A program made the translations under genes and the position numbers. The notes below the pieces were generated by a model, which saw nothing but the letters and a program-made list of their open reading frames with translations, was not told the DNA's origin and made no database searches. From NCBI RefSeq assembly GCF_000495795.1, contig NZ_AWGD01000003.1:62001-126000 (forward strand): a stretch of DNA of 64,000 nucleotides, in the 5' to 3' direction. The first letter of the stretch is position 1. The number at the start of each line of letters is the position of its first letter. Source of the stretch: Asticcacaulis sp. AC460. Its GTDB lineage: Bacteria; Pseudomonadota; Alphaproteobacteria; Caulobacterales; Caulobacteraceae. Positions 45,444 to 54,716 of this stretch are shown in pieces.

Positions 45444-45977
45444 CTATTTCCGCGCCAATTGCATGTCCGCCTTGGCGTCCAGCTGGGCGAAGGGCATGAA
45501 ACCGTGCTGCACCCGGCTCCACGGTACCGGCCCCAGAACCAGGAAACCCAACAGCGCCGCCACAAGCGCCACGAACCGCAGGGCATAGGGGTCGGATTCG
45601 GCGATACCCGCCTTGGCCTTGCCCACCCGCAGTGGCGGCTGATCGACCTCATGGCGCATGGCCAACAGCCGTTCCGGCTTGACGCCGTTATCGACCGCCA
45701 GGCGCGTATTGTATTCGGTAAAGGTCGGCGCGCGGAAACGGAACACCGCCCGGATCGACGCGAAGATCGCAACCAGCAGGCCGACGGACAGAACCCCGGC
45801 ATGGGCCCAGCTCGGCATATTCAGGAACAGACCCCACTGGGCCGCCACCGCGACCAGGGCCACCAGCAGGACATAGGGAAACAGAGCCGGCAGGATACGT
45901 TCCCAAACCATCACCACCTGCGTCCAGAACAGGGCGCGGTTCAAAGGCGATAAGGCGGATGGCTTTCTGCCCGACAT
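45444..45977 (-). CDS. Truncated DUF4175/TIGR02302-type protein
   Basis: A 177-residue membrane protein whose N-terminus (LFWTQVVMVWERILPALFPYVL, then FRFRAPTFTEYNTRLAVDNG, LLAMRHEVD) matches the beginning of DUF4175/TIGR02302 family proteins of alphaproteobacteria, which normally run to about 800 residues and follow lysA. Here the frame stops after two helical pairs and a small tail; hpt begins only 40 bases beyond, so the rest is absent, not frameshifted. Start has GGGGGAG upstream and follows lysA by 29 bases. Either a reduced, functional version or a decayed gene. Confidence 0.72.
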   Translation of the reverse strand: MSGRKPSALSPLNRALFWTQVVMVWERILPALFPYVLLVALVAVAAQWGLFLNMPSWAHAGVLSVGLLVAIFASIRAVFRFRAPTFTEYNTRLAVDNGVKPERLLAMRHEVDQPPLRVGKAKAGIAESDPYALRFVALVAALLGFLVLGPVPWSRVQHGFMPFAQLDAKADMQLARK

Positions 45978-46006
45978 AACTCCCCCAGGGTTTCCCGCTC
46001 TCGTAT

Positions 46007-47347
46007 TCACGCCGATGCCGCCCGCGGCCGCGAACCTTGCGGCTCCAACCCCAATTCTAGCCATTGGGGCAGAGGCTCGCGCGCCATCATCTCATCATAG
46101 CTGGGGCGAGGACGCACGACGGCGAAGCCACCGTCACGCACCAACACCTCAGGGGCGAGCGGACGTGAATTATATTCGCTTCCCATCACCGCGCCGTACG
46201 CGCCGGCCGACATGAAGGCGACCAGCTCGTCCGCCCGCAGCCGCGGCAGTTCGCGATTACGGGTGAAGGTATCGCCCGTCTCGCACACCGGACCGACCAC
46301 ATCATAGATGTCGCTGTCGTCGTTGGTGGGCTGCGCCACCGGACGGATGTCGTGATAGGCGTCATACAGCGCCGGGCGGATCAGGTCATTCATCGCCGCG
46401 TCCAGCACCAGGAACTTTTGGCCGCTGTCGGTCCGCTCATGGACATGGACCACGCGCGACACCAGGACACCGGCATTGGCGGCAATCACCCGGCCGGGCT
46501 CGAAGGTATAGCGCACACCAAGAGTCCCGACCGTCAGGGCCGCCATCTCGGCGAAATCGACCGGGTGCGGCGGTTCAGGCTGGTTGAAATAGGGCACGCC
46601 CAGCCCGCCGCCCAGATCCAGCCGCTCAACGCTGAGGCCCTCAGCACGCAGCGCTTCGACCCAGCCCTTCATACGCGAGAAGGCCGCCTGCAGCGGCGTC
46701 AGGTCGGTGATCTGCGAGCCGATATGGCAGGCGATGCCGACCGGCGCGAGATTGCGGTGGGCCGCAGCCTCGGCATAAAGCTTCAGCGCTTCTTCGGCCG
46801 ATATGCCGAATTTGTCGCGCGCGCCGCCGGTGGTGATCTTGGCGTGGCCGCCGCTGCCAACACCCGGGTTGATGCGGATGACGAAGGGGGCGATCATGTT
46901 CAGCGACGCCGCCACGCGGGCCAGCCGGTCCAGCTCGGGCCGCGACTCGACGTTCAGTTGGTAGATGCCAGTCTTGAGCGCGAAGGCCATCTCGGCATCG
47001 GTCTTGCCGACGCCGGAAAAGACAATCTTTTCGGCCGGAACACCGGCGGTCAAGGCCTTGCGGATCTCGCCCTCGCTGACCGTATCGGCGCCGCAGCCCT
47101 GGAGCGCCAGGGTGCGGACGACGGCCAGGTTGGAATTGGCCTTCATGGCATAGGCGACCAGCGGCGCCTCGCCCTTGGGGCTGCGCAGGGCCGGAGACGC
47201 GTTCAGCGCGCCGGCAAAGACATTATAATGCCGTTCCAAGGTGGCCGAGGAATAGACATAGACGGGGGTGCCGACCTCGCGCGCAATGTCCGTCAGGGAC
47301 ACGCCCTCGCAATGCAGCTCGCCGTCCTGATAGTCGAAATGGTTCAC
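46007..47347 (-). CDS. lysA: Diaminopimelate decarboxylase
   Basis: A 446-residue PLP enzyme catalysing the last step of lysine synthesis. Visible: PLP lysine in LVAYAMKANSNLAVVR, GACHIGSQITDL-like (IACHIGSQITDL), LDLGGGLGVPY, FEPGRVIAANAG, and GPVCETGDTFT. Start is a GTG at 47347 with AGGG upstream, 8 bases after the lipoprotein stop. Argues for the argH-lipoprotein-lysA order common in Proteobacteria. Confidence 0.95.
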   Translation of the reverse strand: MNHFDYQDGELHCEGVSLTDIAREVGTPVYVYSSATLERHYNVFAGALNASPALRSPKGEAPLVAYAMKANSNLAVVRTLALQGCGADTVSEGEIRKALTAGVPAEKIVFSGVGKTDAEMAFALKTGIYQLNVESRPELDRLARVAASLNMIAPFVIRINPGVGSGGHAKITTGGARDKFGISAEEALKLYAEAAAHRNLAPVGIACHIGSQITDLTPLQAAFSRMKGWVEALRAEGLSVERLDLGGGLGVPYFNQPEPPHPVDFAEMAALTVGTLGVRYTFEPGRVIAANAGVLVSRVVHVHERTDSGQKFLVLDAAMNDLIRPALYDAYHDIRPVAQPTNDDSDIYDVVGPVCETGDTFTRNRELPRLRADELVAFMSAGAYGAVMGSEYNSRPLAPEVLVRDGGFAVVRPRPSYDEMMAREPLPQWLELGLEPQGSRPRAASA

Positions 47348-47355
47348 GCGTAACC

Positions 47356-47709
47356 CTACTTCGGGCCGTTGTTGTTGAAAATGGTGGCGTTGCCGAAGCC
47401 TTCCAGCGGCGCGTCCTGCACCTTCTTGTTGCCGCGGTACGGGTCTTCCATCTTGTTGTCGTCGTCCGCCTGGGGCAGGGCGCGCTCGGTTTCGTTGGAG
47501 GCGCTGCTGTCTTCCAGGGTCGCCGTTGAACCGCCATTGGCGTTCTTGGACGCCGACCACGACGCCTTGGCGTCATCGCCGACCATCGGTGGCGCCTGTT
47601 CCAGCGTCCCCAGCTTGCCGCAGGCCGACAGCAGCAGCGCCGCGCCCAGCAGGGCCGTCGCCGTAACGGCGGCCGAGGTGACGAAGCGGGTCTTGTTGAC
47701 GGTCATCAT
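47356..47709 (-). CDS. Small lipoprotein, LptM/YifL-like position
   Basis: A 117-residue protein: short leader, lipobox [12 protein letters not shown] (the CGxxGxLE pattern of the LptM/YifL group), followed by an Asn/Asp/Ser-rich tail ending TIFNNNGPK. It overlaps argH (ATGA) and precedes lysA, the place where LptM-type lipoproteins usually occur. LptM assists maturation of the LPS transport complex in E. coli; function here is inferred from position and lipobox context only. Confidence 0.75.
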   Translation of the reverse strand: MMTVNKTRFVTSAAVTATALLGAALLLSACGKLGTLEQAPPMVGDDAKASWSASKNANGGSTATLEDSSASNETERALPQADDDNKMEDPYRGNKKVQDAPLEGFGNATIFNNNGPK

Positions 47710-49124
47710 AGGCGGCGATCCTTCCAACTCTGGATTTGTTTACGTACCTGGTCGGGCGCCGTACCGCCATAGGACTGGCGGGAAGCGGCCGAAGCCTCGG
47801 GTGTTAACACCTTATACACATCCTCCGTAATCCTGGCTTCCAGATTTTGCAGATCAGCGAGGTCTAGTTGCGCCAAATCCACACCCTTGCCGTCGGCCAG
47901 CTTCACGGCCGAGCCGGTAATATGGTGGGCATCGCGGAACGGGATGTTCAGGTTGCGTACCAGCCAGTCGGCCAGATCGGTGGCCGTCGAGAAACCGGCG
48001 CCAGCCGCCGCGCGCATTTTGTCGGTATTGGCGTCAAGATCCAATATCATTCCGGTCATGGCGCGCAGGGCCAGATCCAGGGCATCGAAGGCTTCGAACA
48101 CCGGTGGCTTGTCCTCCTGCATGTCCTTGGAATAGGCCAGCGGCAGGCCTTTCATGACGGTGGTCAGGGCGATCAGGGAACCGGTAATGCGGCCGGTCTT
48201 GGCGCGGACCAGTTCGGCGGCATCGGGATTGCGCTTCTGCGGCATAATCGAAGAGCCGGTCGAAAACGCGTCCGACAGCTTGACGAAACCGAACATCGGG
48301 GTGGTCCAGATGACGATTTCCTCGGCGAGGCGCGACAGGTGGCCGGCGCAGATGGCGGCGTGGCTGAGCGATTCCAGGGCGAAGTCGCGCGCCGACACCC
48401 CGTCCAGCGAATTGGCCATGGGCCGATCGAAGCCGAGCGCTTCGCTGGTGGCAAAACGGTCGATCGGAAACGGCGAACCGGCCAGGGCGGCCGAGCCCAG
48501 CGGATTCTCGTTCATGCGGGCGCGGGCATCGGCAAAGCGCGAATGATCGCGGCCGAACATTTCGACATAGGCCATCAGGTGATGGCCGAAGGTCACGGGC
48601 TGGGCCGGCTGGAGATGGGTAAAGCCCGGCATCAGGGCGTCGGCATACTGTTCGGCACGTTGGACCAAGGCGTCCTGGAGGGCGATCAGTTGTTGTAGGG
48701 TCAGGTCGACCTGGTCGCGCACCCACAGACGGAAATCGGTCGCCACCTGGTCGTTGCGCGAACGCGCCGTGTGCAGCCGCCCGGCCACCGGGCCGATCAG
48801 CTCACGCAGCCGGGCCTCGACATTCATGTGAATGTCTTCGAATTCGTGGCGGAAAGGAAACACGCCCGATTGAATCTCATCCTCGATCTTCGCCAGACCG
48901 TCGTCGATGGTTTTGGCATCGTTAAAACTTATGATACCTTGTTTCGCCAACATGGCGGCGTGGGCGCGCGATCCGCGCAGATCCTGCTGCCACAGGCGTT
49001 TGTCGACATCGATGGAAACATTGATGGCTTGCATAATTTCATCGGGTCGGGCACTGAAACGTCCACCCCACATCTTTTGACCCTGTTGGGGTTTGGGGGA
49101 CGCTTCGTCGGTATGATCGCTCAT
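47706..49124 (-). CDS. argH: Argininosuccinate lyase
   Basis: A 472-residue enzyme that cleaves argininosuccinate to arginine and fumarate. Signature [18 protein letters not shown] (catalytic Ser loop) at about residue 290, [12 protein letters not shown] near the N-terminus, and [10 protein letters not shown]-type and [17 protein letters not shown] motifs. Starts with CAT on the top strand at 49122-49124, overlapping the ATG of the divergent tlpA by two bases. Confidence 0.96.
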   Translation of the reverse strand: MSDHTDEASPKPQQGQKMWGGRFSARPDEIMQAINVSIDVDKRLWQQDLRGSRAHAAMLAKQGIISFNDAKTIDDGLAKIEDEIQSGVFPFRHEFEDIHMNVEARLRELIGPVAGRLHTARSRNDQVATDFRLWVRDQVDLTLQQLIALQDALVQRAEQYADALMPGFTHLQPAQPVTFGHHLMAYVEMFGRDHSRFADARARMNENPLGSAALAGSPFPIDRFATSEALGFDRPMANSLDGVSARDFALESLSHAAICAGHLSRLAEEIVIWTTPMFGFVKLSDAFSTGSSIMPQKRNPDAAELVRAKTGRITGSLIALTTVMKGLPLAYSKDMQEDKPPVFEAFDALDLALRAMTGMILDLDANTDKMRAAAGAGFSTATDLADWLVRNLNIPFRDAHHITGSAVKLADGKGVDLAQLDLADLQNLEARITEDVYKVLTPEASAASRQSYGGTAPDQVRKQIQSWKDRRL

Positions 49125-49884
49125 GGATAACCCTTTGGACAGTGATGACCTGAAGGCGGCGCAACCTGCGCCGCAGCCCGATCAGCCTGCGCAGCCTATA
49201 GCCGAGGACGGTGGCGAACCCAAGTGGCGCGACACCGGAAAAGCACATAAAAAGCGCGGTCTCAGCGGGCTGGGTATCGCCATCATCGTGGCCAGCGTGG
49301 CGGCGGTCGGTGTCCTGGGCTTTGCCGGCTGGAAACTGCTCCCGCAATTGACGAGCGGACAGACCAAGGGCGTCGAAGGCGCGGTCAAGGCCGAGGCCGA
49401 AGGCCCGCTGGCGCCTTACGTCAAGGGCTCGATCGCCCATATGGTCACCTTCGCCACGCCGCGGAAGATCGACAACCTGGCCTTCATCAACCGGGACAAG
49501 AAGGAAATGCACCTGGCCGACTTCAAGGGCCAGGTCGTGGTGCTGAACCTGTGGGCGACCTGGTGCGCGCCGTGCCGTTACGAAATGCCGACCCTGGCCA
49601 ACCTGCAAAAGGATTACGCCGGCAAGGGCGTGGCCGTGGTGGCGCTGAGTGGTGACACCGAGGACAAGTTCGCCGACGTGAAGTCGTTCATCGATGTGCA
49701 GCAGCCGCTGGACGTCTATGTTGATCACGATCTGGTCGGCAAGACATCGAAGCTGGATGTGGCCGGCCTGCCCTCGACCCTGATCCTGAACAAGAACGGC
49801 GACATCGTTGCCCGCCTGGACGGCGAAGCCTCGTGGGATACGCCCGAAGTCAAGGCCTTGCTGGACAAGCTGCGGGCGGAGTAA
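49123..49884 (+). CDS. tlpA: TlpA-family thiol-disulphide oxidoreductase
   Basis: A 253-residue membrane-anchored thioredoxin. One helix at about residues 48-68 ([21 protein letters not shown]) and a thioredoxin domain with the active site [13 protein letters not shown], cis-proline segment AGLPSTLIL. TlpA reduces cytochrome-oxidase metallochaperones or cytochrome c maturation proteins. Its ATG overlaps that of argH (CATG), so the two genes diverge from a shared point. Confidence 0.93.
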   Translation: MDNPLDSDDLKAAQPAPQPDQPAQPIAEDGGEPKWRDTGKAHKKRGLSGLGIAIIVASVAAVGVLGFAGWKLLPQLTSGQTKGVEGAVKAEAEGPLAPYVKGSIAHMVTFATPRKIDNLAFINRDKKEMHLADFKGQVVVLNLWATWCAPCRYEMPTLANLQKDYAGKGVAVVALSGDTEDKFADVKSFIDVQQPLDVYVDHDLVGKTSKLDVAGLPSTLILNKNGDIVARLDGEASWDTPEVKALLDKLRAE

Positions 49885-50453
49885 TGCGGCATCTGCCGTT
49901 TGCCCTGATCCTGTTCCGGCTGGTGGCCGGACCGGTCCTGCTGGCCGTGGCCGGGTTCAAGCCGGCCGGTGCCGCTGTCATCTGCGCGGTTCTTCTGGCC
50001 CTGGGCGTGCTGTCCGATATCTTCGACGGTGTCATCGCCCGTCGCCTGAACATCGTCACCGACAGCCTGCGCCTCTGGGACAGCCGCTGCGACGTCGTCT
50101 TCTGGCTGTCGGTCGCGATCAGCCTGCACATGCTGCATCCCGATATCTGGCAGGTGACCTGTATCATGTTGGCAGCTCTCGGCCTCATGGAAGCGACCAC
50201 CCATCTGATCAGCTATGTACGCTTCGGCCGCGAAGCCTCGACCCATCACCTGCTGTCGAAAATCTTCTGCCTTTTCCTGTGGGCGCTTGCGTCGCAAATC
50301 TACCTGACCGGCGAGACCGGCTGGCTGTTCTGGCTGACCCTGGCTGTGGGCATCGTGTCGCAACTGGAAGCCATGGCCATCATGCTGGTCGTGCCCGCCT
50401 GGCAGGTCGATGTGAAGGGCCTGAAAGCCGCCCTAGCCCTGCGCCGGGCGTGA
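49884..50453 (+). CDS. CDP-alcohol phosphatidyltransferase family protein
   Basis: A 189-residue membrane enzyme with about six helices. The motif SDIFDGVIARRLNIVTDSL then LRLWDSRCDVVFW matches D-x2-D-G-x2-A-R-x8-G-x3-D-x3-D except that the glycine is Leu. TAATG joins it to tlpA. Substrate unknown; the altered motif leaves some doubt on activity. Confidence 0.8.
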   Translation: MRHLPFALILFRLVAGPVLLAVAGFKPAGAAVICAVLLALGVLSDIFDGVIARRLNIVTDSLRLWDSRCDVVFWLSVAISLHMLHPDIWQVTCIMLAALGLMEATTHLISYVRFGREASTHHLLSKIFCLFLWALASQIYLTGETGWLFWLTLAVGIVSQLEAMAIMLVVPAWQVDVKGLKAALALRRA

Positions 50454-50519
50454 GCGGTTTACAAACCCGCCGCCCGGAGGCAAGGTCCGCCTCCTTTGTG
50501 ATTTGGCCTGCGAGTCCCC

Positions 50520-51155
50520 ATGCTGTTCATTCAATCCGCCCTCGACAAGGACGAGCTGACCGAGGTCACGACCCGGCTGAAGGCCCTGCCCGCCGGCGCC
50601 GTCCGCCACGGCAAGCCCGGCGAGCCGCAGCATAACGACTCCAAGGCGCGCGCCGTCATGGGCTGGGTCAAGTCGATCGTCACCCGCCATCCCTTGGTCC
50701 AGGCCTATGCCCAGCCGGCGCGGTTTTCACCGATTATCCTGACAAAACATGCCGTCGGCGAACGATTCGGCCTGCATCCGGTCGATCCGCTGATGAAGGA
50801 CGACAACGGCAATCCGATGCGCACCGACCTGGCCTTCACCCTGTTCCTGACGCCGAAGGTGGACTACGACGGCGGCGCCCTGACCCTGGAAGCCAATGAC
50901 GGCACGCGCGACATTCGCCTGGAAGCCGGCGACATGGTGATCCACAAGACCGGCCAACTTCACCAGGTAGCGCCGGTGACGCGCGGCGAGCGGCTGGCCT
51001 GTATCGGCTGGATCCAGAGCCTCACGAAACATGAGGATGAGCGGGATGTTCTGTTCGATCTGCAGCGGATGCTGCTGTCGGCGACCGACCGCGACCATGT
51101 GCTGATGCTGCGCAAGACCATCGGGAATCTGCTGCGCATGTGGGGCGAGGTTTAG
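50520..51155 (+). CDS. Fe(II)/2-oxoglutarate dioxygenase of the PKHD/PiuC type
   Basis: A 211-residue enzyme resembling PKHD-type hydroxylases. The family tail TLFLTPKVDYDGGALTLEA, LEAGDMVIHKTGQLHQVAPVTRGERLACIGWIQSL and DLQRMLL is clear. The first iron-ligand motif, normally HxD, is read here as HPVD (ERFGLHPVDPLM), one residue longer, while the second His (GQLHQV) is present, so iron binding may be altered or the alignment shifted. These enzymes are linked to iron uptake. No neighbouring siderophore gene is visible. Confidence 0.82.
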   Translation: MLFIQSALDKDELTEVTTRLKALPAGAVRHGKPGEPQHNDSKARAVMGWVKSIVTRHPLVQAYAQPARFSPIILTKHAVGERFGLHPVDPLMKDDNGNPMRTDLAFTLFLTPKVDYDGGALTLEANDGTRDIRLEAGDMVIHKTGQLHQVAPVTRGERLACIGWIQSLTKHEDERDVLFDLQRMLLSATDRDHVLMLRKTIGNLLRMWGEV

Positions 51156-51157
51156 CC

Positions 51158-52345
51158 TCACTTCAAAATCGGCATCCAGCGCTTATACGTCAAACACCGC
51201 CAGCCCCATTCAAACGGGCCATAGCGGAAGACCTGAAGCCACAGCATGCTGAACAGCAGTTGCCCGATCCAGATGGCGACCACGATCGGCACCAGGCCGG
51301 CATGGTTCAGCGTCCCGTACAGCGGCAGATCATAACCCGCCACTTCCGTTCCGGCCGGTGCCCGGCCGCCATAGCACAGCATGGTCATGATCACCGACTG
51401 GGTCAGGTAGTTGGTGAAAGCCATCCGCCCGGCGCAGGCCAGCGGATACAAGAGCCATCCGCCGCCGGACCGCGCCACCAGGATCAGCAGCGCCGCATAG
51501 CCCAGCGAAATCAGAAGCGGCAAAGCCCTGTCCACGATGTTGAACACCAGCCAGAAATCCACCGGCTGATAGCCGCCCTGCATGAAAACCAGGTTCATAC
51601 CGGCCAACGGCACCAGGCCCAGCAGCCCCACCGCCCAGGCCAGCAAGTACCAGCCGTTCGGGCTTTCGCCCTTGAGGAAGCCCGCCTTGAACAACCCCAG
51701 GCCCAGCATCATCAGGCCCAGGGTATGGGGACCGAAAACGATCACCGCCGCGATGACGTCCTGGGCCCATTGCCAGGCATTCCCGGCCAGCGAACTGAAG
51801 AATCCGGCCCGCATCTGGTCGACATAGCCCGGATCACGTGGCGGCATTTCCAGCCCCGTCGGCATATATTGCGACAGGATGTCGATCCCGACAAACGCGG
51901 CGGCCGTAACGGCATAGATCAACGCACCGACACCGATCAGCCACGCCGCCGGCCGGTGGCGCCACTGCATGAAAATCAGCCCGGTCACCGCATACAGGAA
52001 CAGGATATCGCCGTGCCAGATCAGGGCCCCGTGGATCAGGCCGAACAGGATCAGCCAGATCAGCCGCCGCTGCAACGGCCGCTCACCGGTCTCGCCCACC
52101 AGAAAGACACTGACCCCGAACAAAAGCGAGAACAGGGTGATGAACTTTTCCCGCGCAAAGGTCTCGATCGCCCACCAGGTCCAGTCGTCGGCGGCGCTCA
52201 TCACCACCGGCGACCGCGTCGGGTCGACATAGACGTCGAACGGTTGAGCAAAGGCGATAGCGTTGACGATGAGAATGCCCAGGATCGCCAGGCCGCGAAT
52301 ATGGTCGAGCGCCGCGAAACGTTCCCCCTCGCGCGGCCCGGTCAT
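51158..52345 (-). CDS. DUF418 (YeiB-like) membrane protein
   Basis: A 395-residue multi-pass protein with about ten helices. Family marks: LDHIRGLAILGILIVNAIAF, AREKFITLFSLLFGVSVFL, ALIWHGDILFLYAVTGLIF, AGRMAFTNYLTQSV. DUF418 proteins are membrane proteins of unknown function, often in carbohydrate-modification contexts. It shares a 1-base gap with the membrane protein downstream in transcription order upstream of it. Confidence 0.88.
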   Translation of the reverse strand: MTGPREGERFAALDHIRGLAILGILIVNAIAFAQPFDVYVDPTRSPVVMSAADDWTWWAIETFAREKFITLFSLLFGVSVFLVGETGERPLQRRLIWLILFGLIHGALIWHGDILFLYAVTGLIFMQWRHRPAAWLIGVGALIYAVTAAAFVGIDILSQYMPTGLEMPPRDPGYVDQMRAGFFSSLAGNAWQWAQDVIAAVIVFGPHTLGLMMLGLGLFKAGFLKGESPNGWYLLAWAVGLLGLVPLAGMNLVFMQGGYQPVDFWLVFNIVDRALPLLISLGYAALLILVARSGGGWLLYPLACAGRMAFTNYLTQSVIMTMLCYGGRAPAGTEVAGYDLPLYGTLNHAGLVPIVVAIWIGQLLFSMLWLQVFRYGPFEWGWRCLTYKRWMPILK

Positions 52346-52346
52346 A

Positions 52347-52790
52347 TCAGGCGCTCTTGCGACTGAGCGCCAGGCCCTGCAACAGGACCGCGGTGGGTAT
52401 TGAGAGGGCCAGTTCGCCCAGCCCCTTGAGCCCGCGATAGAGGGCGAAGGCCGACACCAGTTCCTGGGTCAGAGTCACGCCCTTGATCATGTAGTTGAGC
52501 AGGGCGGCGATATTGCCGGCCAGGGTGATGAACAGGGCGCCGCACAGGGCCAGCAGCAGGCCGTGCAGGCGTGACGGTGGAAAGGACAGCTTCCACAGGA
52601 CCAGCGACGCCACCACCCAGAAGGCGGCCAAGACCATCTGGCGCTGGGCCTCAGCCAGGGCGTCTTCGCCGCCCATCAACGAAGCGGCGAGATACCATTG
52701 CGCGCCATGCAGGCACAGCGCCGCCACCGCGGACAGGATCAGCCATGTCCGTTCCGGTGTGCGGAAATGCAGCGGAGCCCCCTGAACCAT
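52347..52790 (-). CDS. Four-helix membrane protein
   Basis: A 147-residue protein; the ATG overlaps the stop of the preceding hydroxyacyl-CoA dehydrogenase (TAATG), so it is translationally coupled. Four hydrophobic helices (WLILSAVAALCLHGAQWYLAA, MVLAAFWVVASLVLWKL, LLALCGALFITLAGNIAALL and a C-terminal IPTAVLLQGLAL). No family recognised; may assist the DUF418 protein. Confidence 0.75.
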   Translation of the reverse strand: MVQGAPLHFRTPERTWLILSAVAALCLHGAQWYLAASLMGGEDALAEAQRQMVLAAFWVVASLVLWKLSFPPSRLHGLLLALCGALFITLAGNIAALLNYMIKGVTLTQELVSAFALYRGLKGLGELALSIPTAVLLQGLALSRKSA

Positions 52791-53668
52791 TAACGCGTCG
52801 GCACCGGCTTTTCGCCGCGGTAATCGTAGAAGCCGCGCCCGACCTTGCGGCCCAGCCAACCGGCCTCGACATATTTCACCAGAAGCGGACACGGACGATA
52901 CTTGGAATCCGACAGGCCGTCATAGAGCACATTCATCACCGCCAGGACCGTGTCCAGGCCGATGAAGTCGGCCAGTTCCAGCGGCCCCATCGGGTGGTTG
53001 GCGCCCAGCTTCAGGCCGGTATCGATGGCCTCGACCGTGCCGACGCCTTCGTACAGGGTGTAGATCGCCTCGTTGATCATCGGGATCAGGATGCGGTTGA
53101 CGATAAAGGCCGGGAAGTCTTCGGCCACCGCCGTGGTCTTGCCCAACGAACGGGCGAATTCGATGCCCATCTCGTAGGTCGAGGTGTCGGTGGCGATGCC
53201 CCGAATGATCTCGACCAGTTTCATGATCGGCACCGGATTCATGAAGTGCAGGCCGATGAACTTGCCTGGGCGGTCGGTTGCCGCCGCCAGGCGGGTGATC
53301 GAAATCGATGAGGTGTTGGAGGCGAGATAAGCTTCGGGCTTCAGATGCTCGCACACCGACCGGAAGATGGCGTTCTTGACCTGCTCGTTCTCGGTCGCCG
53401 CCTCGATGACCAGGTCGCAGTCCTTGAGATCCTGGACCGAAGCCGCCGGCATCATCCGCGCCTTGGCGCTTTGGGCATCTTCAGCTGTAATCGTTTCCTT
53501 TTCGACCAGGCGATTGAGGCCCTTTTCGATCCGGGCCAGGCTGGCCTTGACGGCATCGGCCGACTGATCGAAGAGCAGGACGTCGTAGCCCGACTGGGCG
53601 CAGACCTGAGAAATACCGGCCCCCATCTGGCCCGCGCCGATAATGCCGACTGTCTTGATGGTGATCAT
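52790..53668 (-). CDS. 3-hydroxybutyryl-CoA dehydrogenase
   Basis: A 292-residue NAD-dependent enzyme. Rossmann motif VGIIGAGQMGAGISQVCA, FIGLHFMNPVPIMKLVEI, FIVNRILIPMINEAIYTLYEG and the C-terminal KVGRGFYDY are all in place. It oxidises 3-hydroxyacyl-CoA in fatty acid or polyhydroxybutyrate metabolism. Start MITIKTVG at 53668. It lies downstream of etfBA in a conserved cluster. Confidence 0.95.
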   Translation of the reverse strand: MITIKTVGIIGAGQMGAGISQVCAQSGYDVLLFDQSADAVKASLARIEKGLNRLVEKETITAEDAQSAKARMMPAASVQDLKDCDLVIEAATENEQVKNAIFRSVCEHLKPEAYLASNTSSISITRLAAATDRPGKFIGLHFMNPVPIMKLVEIIRGIATDTSTYEMGIEFARSLGKTTAVAEDFPAFIVNRILIPMINEAIYTLYEGVGTVEAIDTGLKLGANHPMGPLELADFIGLDTVLAVMNVLYDGLSDSKYRPCPLLVKYVEAGWLGRKVGRGFYDYRGEKPVPTR

Positions 53669-53708
53669 GCGGAGATTCCCGTAAGGTTTAAGACTCATAT
53701 AGCGCGGC

Positions 53709-53734
53709 AAGCCCGCGTATCACAACGCGGGCTT
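53709..53734. terminator. Hairpin between etfA and the dehydrogenase gene
   Basis: AAGCCCGCGT-atcaca-ACGCGGGCTT is a perfect 10 bp stem. The T-run is on the plus strand side (ccgtaTTTTTTT), which would end a plus-strand transcript, whereas the genes run on the minus strand; there it may slow or attenuate transcription into the dehydrogenase gene. Confidence 0.6.
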
Positions 53735-53771
53735 CCGTATTTTTTTGCAATGCGGAGAAGAAACGCTGGTT

Positions 53772-54716
53772 TTAACCCAGCGCCTTCATCAATTCCGGCA
53801 AAACGGTCTTGTAGTCTCCGACCAGGCCGTAGTCCGCCACCGAGAAGATGGGGGCTTCGGGGTCCTTGTTGATGGCGACGATGACCTTGGAATCCTTCAT
53901 CCCGGCGAGGTGCTGGATGGCGCCCGAAATGCCGATGGCGATATACAGGTCCGGCGCCACGACCTTACCCGTCTGACCAACCTGATAGTCGTTCGGGGCA
54001 TAGCCGGCATCGACCGCAGCGCGCGAGGCGCCGACGGCGGCGCCCAGCTTGGCGGCCAGCGGATCGAGGACCGTCTGGAATTCTTCGGCCGAACCGAGCG
54101 CACGGCCGCCGGAGACGATGATCTTGGCCGCGCCCAGTTCCGGACGGTCGGAGACGACCTTTTCTTCGGAAATGTAGCGCACCTTGGCCGAAGCCGCAGG
54201 CGCCGCCGTGCTTTCGATCGCCGCGCTGCCGCCGTCGGCCGCCGCCTTGAAGGCTGTGGTGCGCACGGTCAGGACCTTCTTGGCTTCGGAGGTCTGGACG
54301 GTTTCCAGCGCATTGCCGGCATAGATCGGACGGACGAAGGTATTGGCATCGACGACTTCGATGACGTCCGACAGCAGCGAAACATCCAGCAGGGCGGCGA
54401 CGCGTGGGGCGAAATTCTTGCCCGCCGACGAAGCCGGAACCGCGACGACGTCATAGCCGGCGGCCAGGCCGGCGACCAGGGCCGATACAGCCTCGGCCAG
54501 GTCCTGCTTCAACTCGGCCGATTCGGCGGTGAGGACCTTTCGGACACCGGCGATCTTGGCAGCCTGCGCGGCCACGGCAGCGACGCCTTCGCCATAAACC
54601 AGGATGTCGATATCACCGCCAAGGCCTTGAGCGGCCGTGACGGTCTTATTGGTGGTGTCACGCAGGTGGGCGCCGTCGTGATCGGCGATAACGAGGACAC
54701 TTTGGTTATTTGGCAT
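53772..54716 (-). CDS. etfA: Electron transfer flavoprotein alpha subunit
   Basis: A 314-residue FAD-binding subunit. N-terminal half: [31 protein letters not shown]-terminal FAD domain: [84 protein letters not shown]. With EtfB it accepts electrons from acyl-CoA dehydrogenases. ATG overlaps etfB by ATGA. Confidence 0.96.
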   Translation of the reverse strand: MPNNQSVLVIADHDGAHLRDTTNKTVTAAQGLGGDIDILVYGEGVAAVAAQAAKIAGVRKVLTAESAELKQDLAEAVSALVAGLAAGYDVVAVPASSAGKNFAPRVAALLDVSLLSDVIEVVDANTFVRPIYAGNALETVQTSEAKKVLTVRTTAFKAAADGGSAAIESTAAPAASAKVRYISEEKVVSDRPELGAAKIIVSGGRALGSAEEFQTVLDPLAAKLGAAVGASRAAVDAGYAPNDYQVGQTGKVVAPDLYIAIGISGAIQHLAGMKDSKVIVAINKDPEAPIFSVADYGLVGDYKTVLPELMKALG

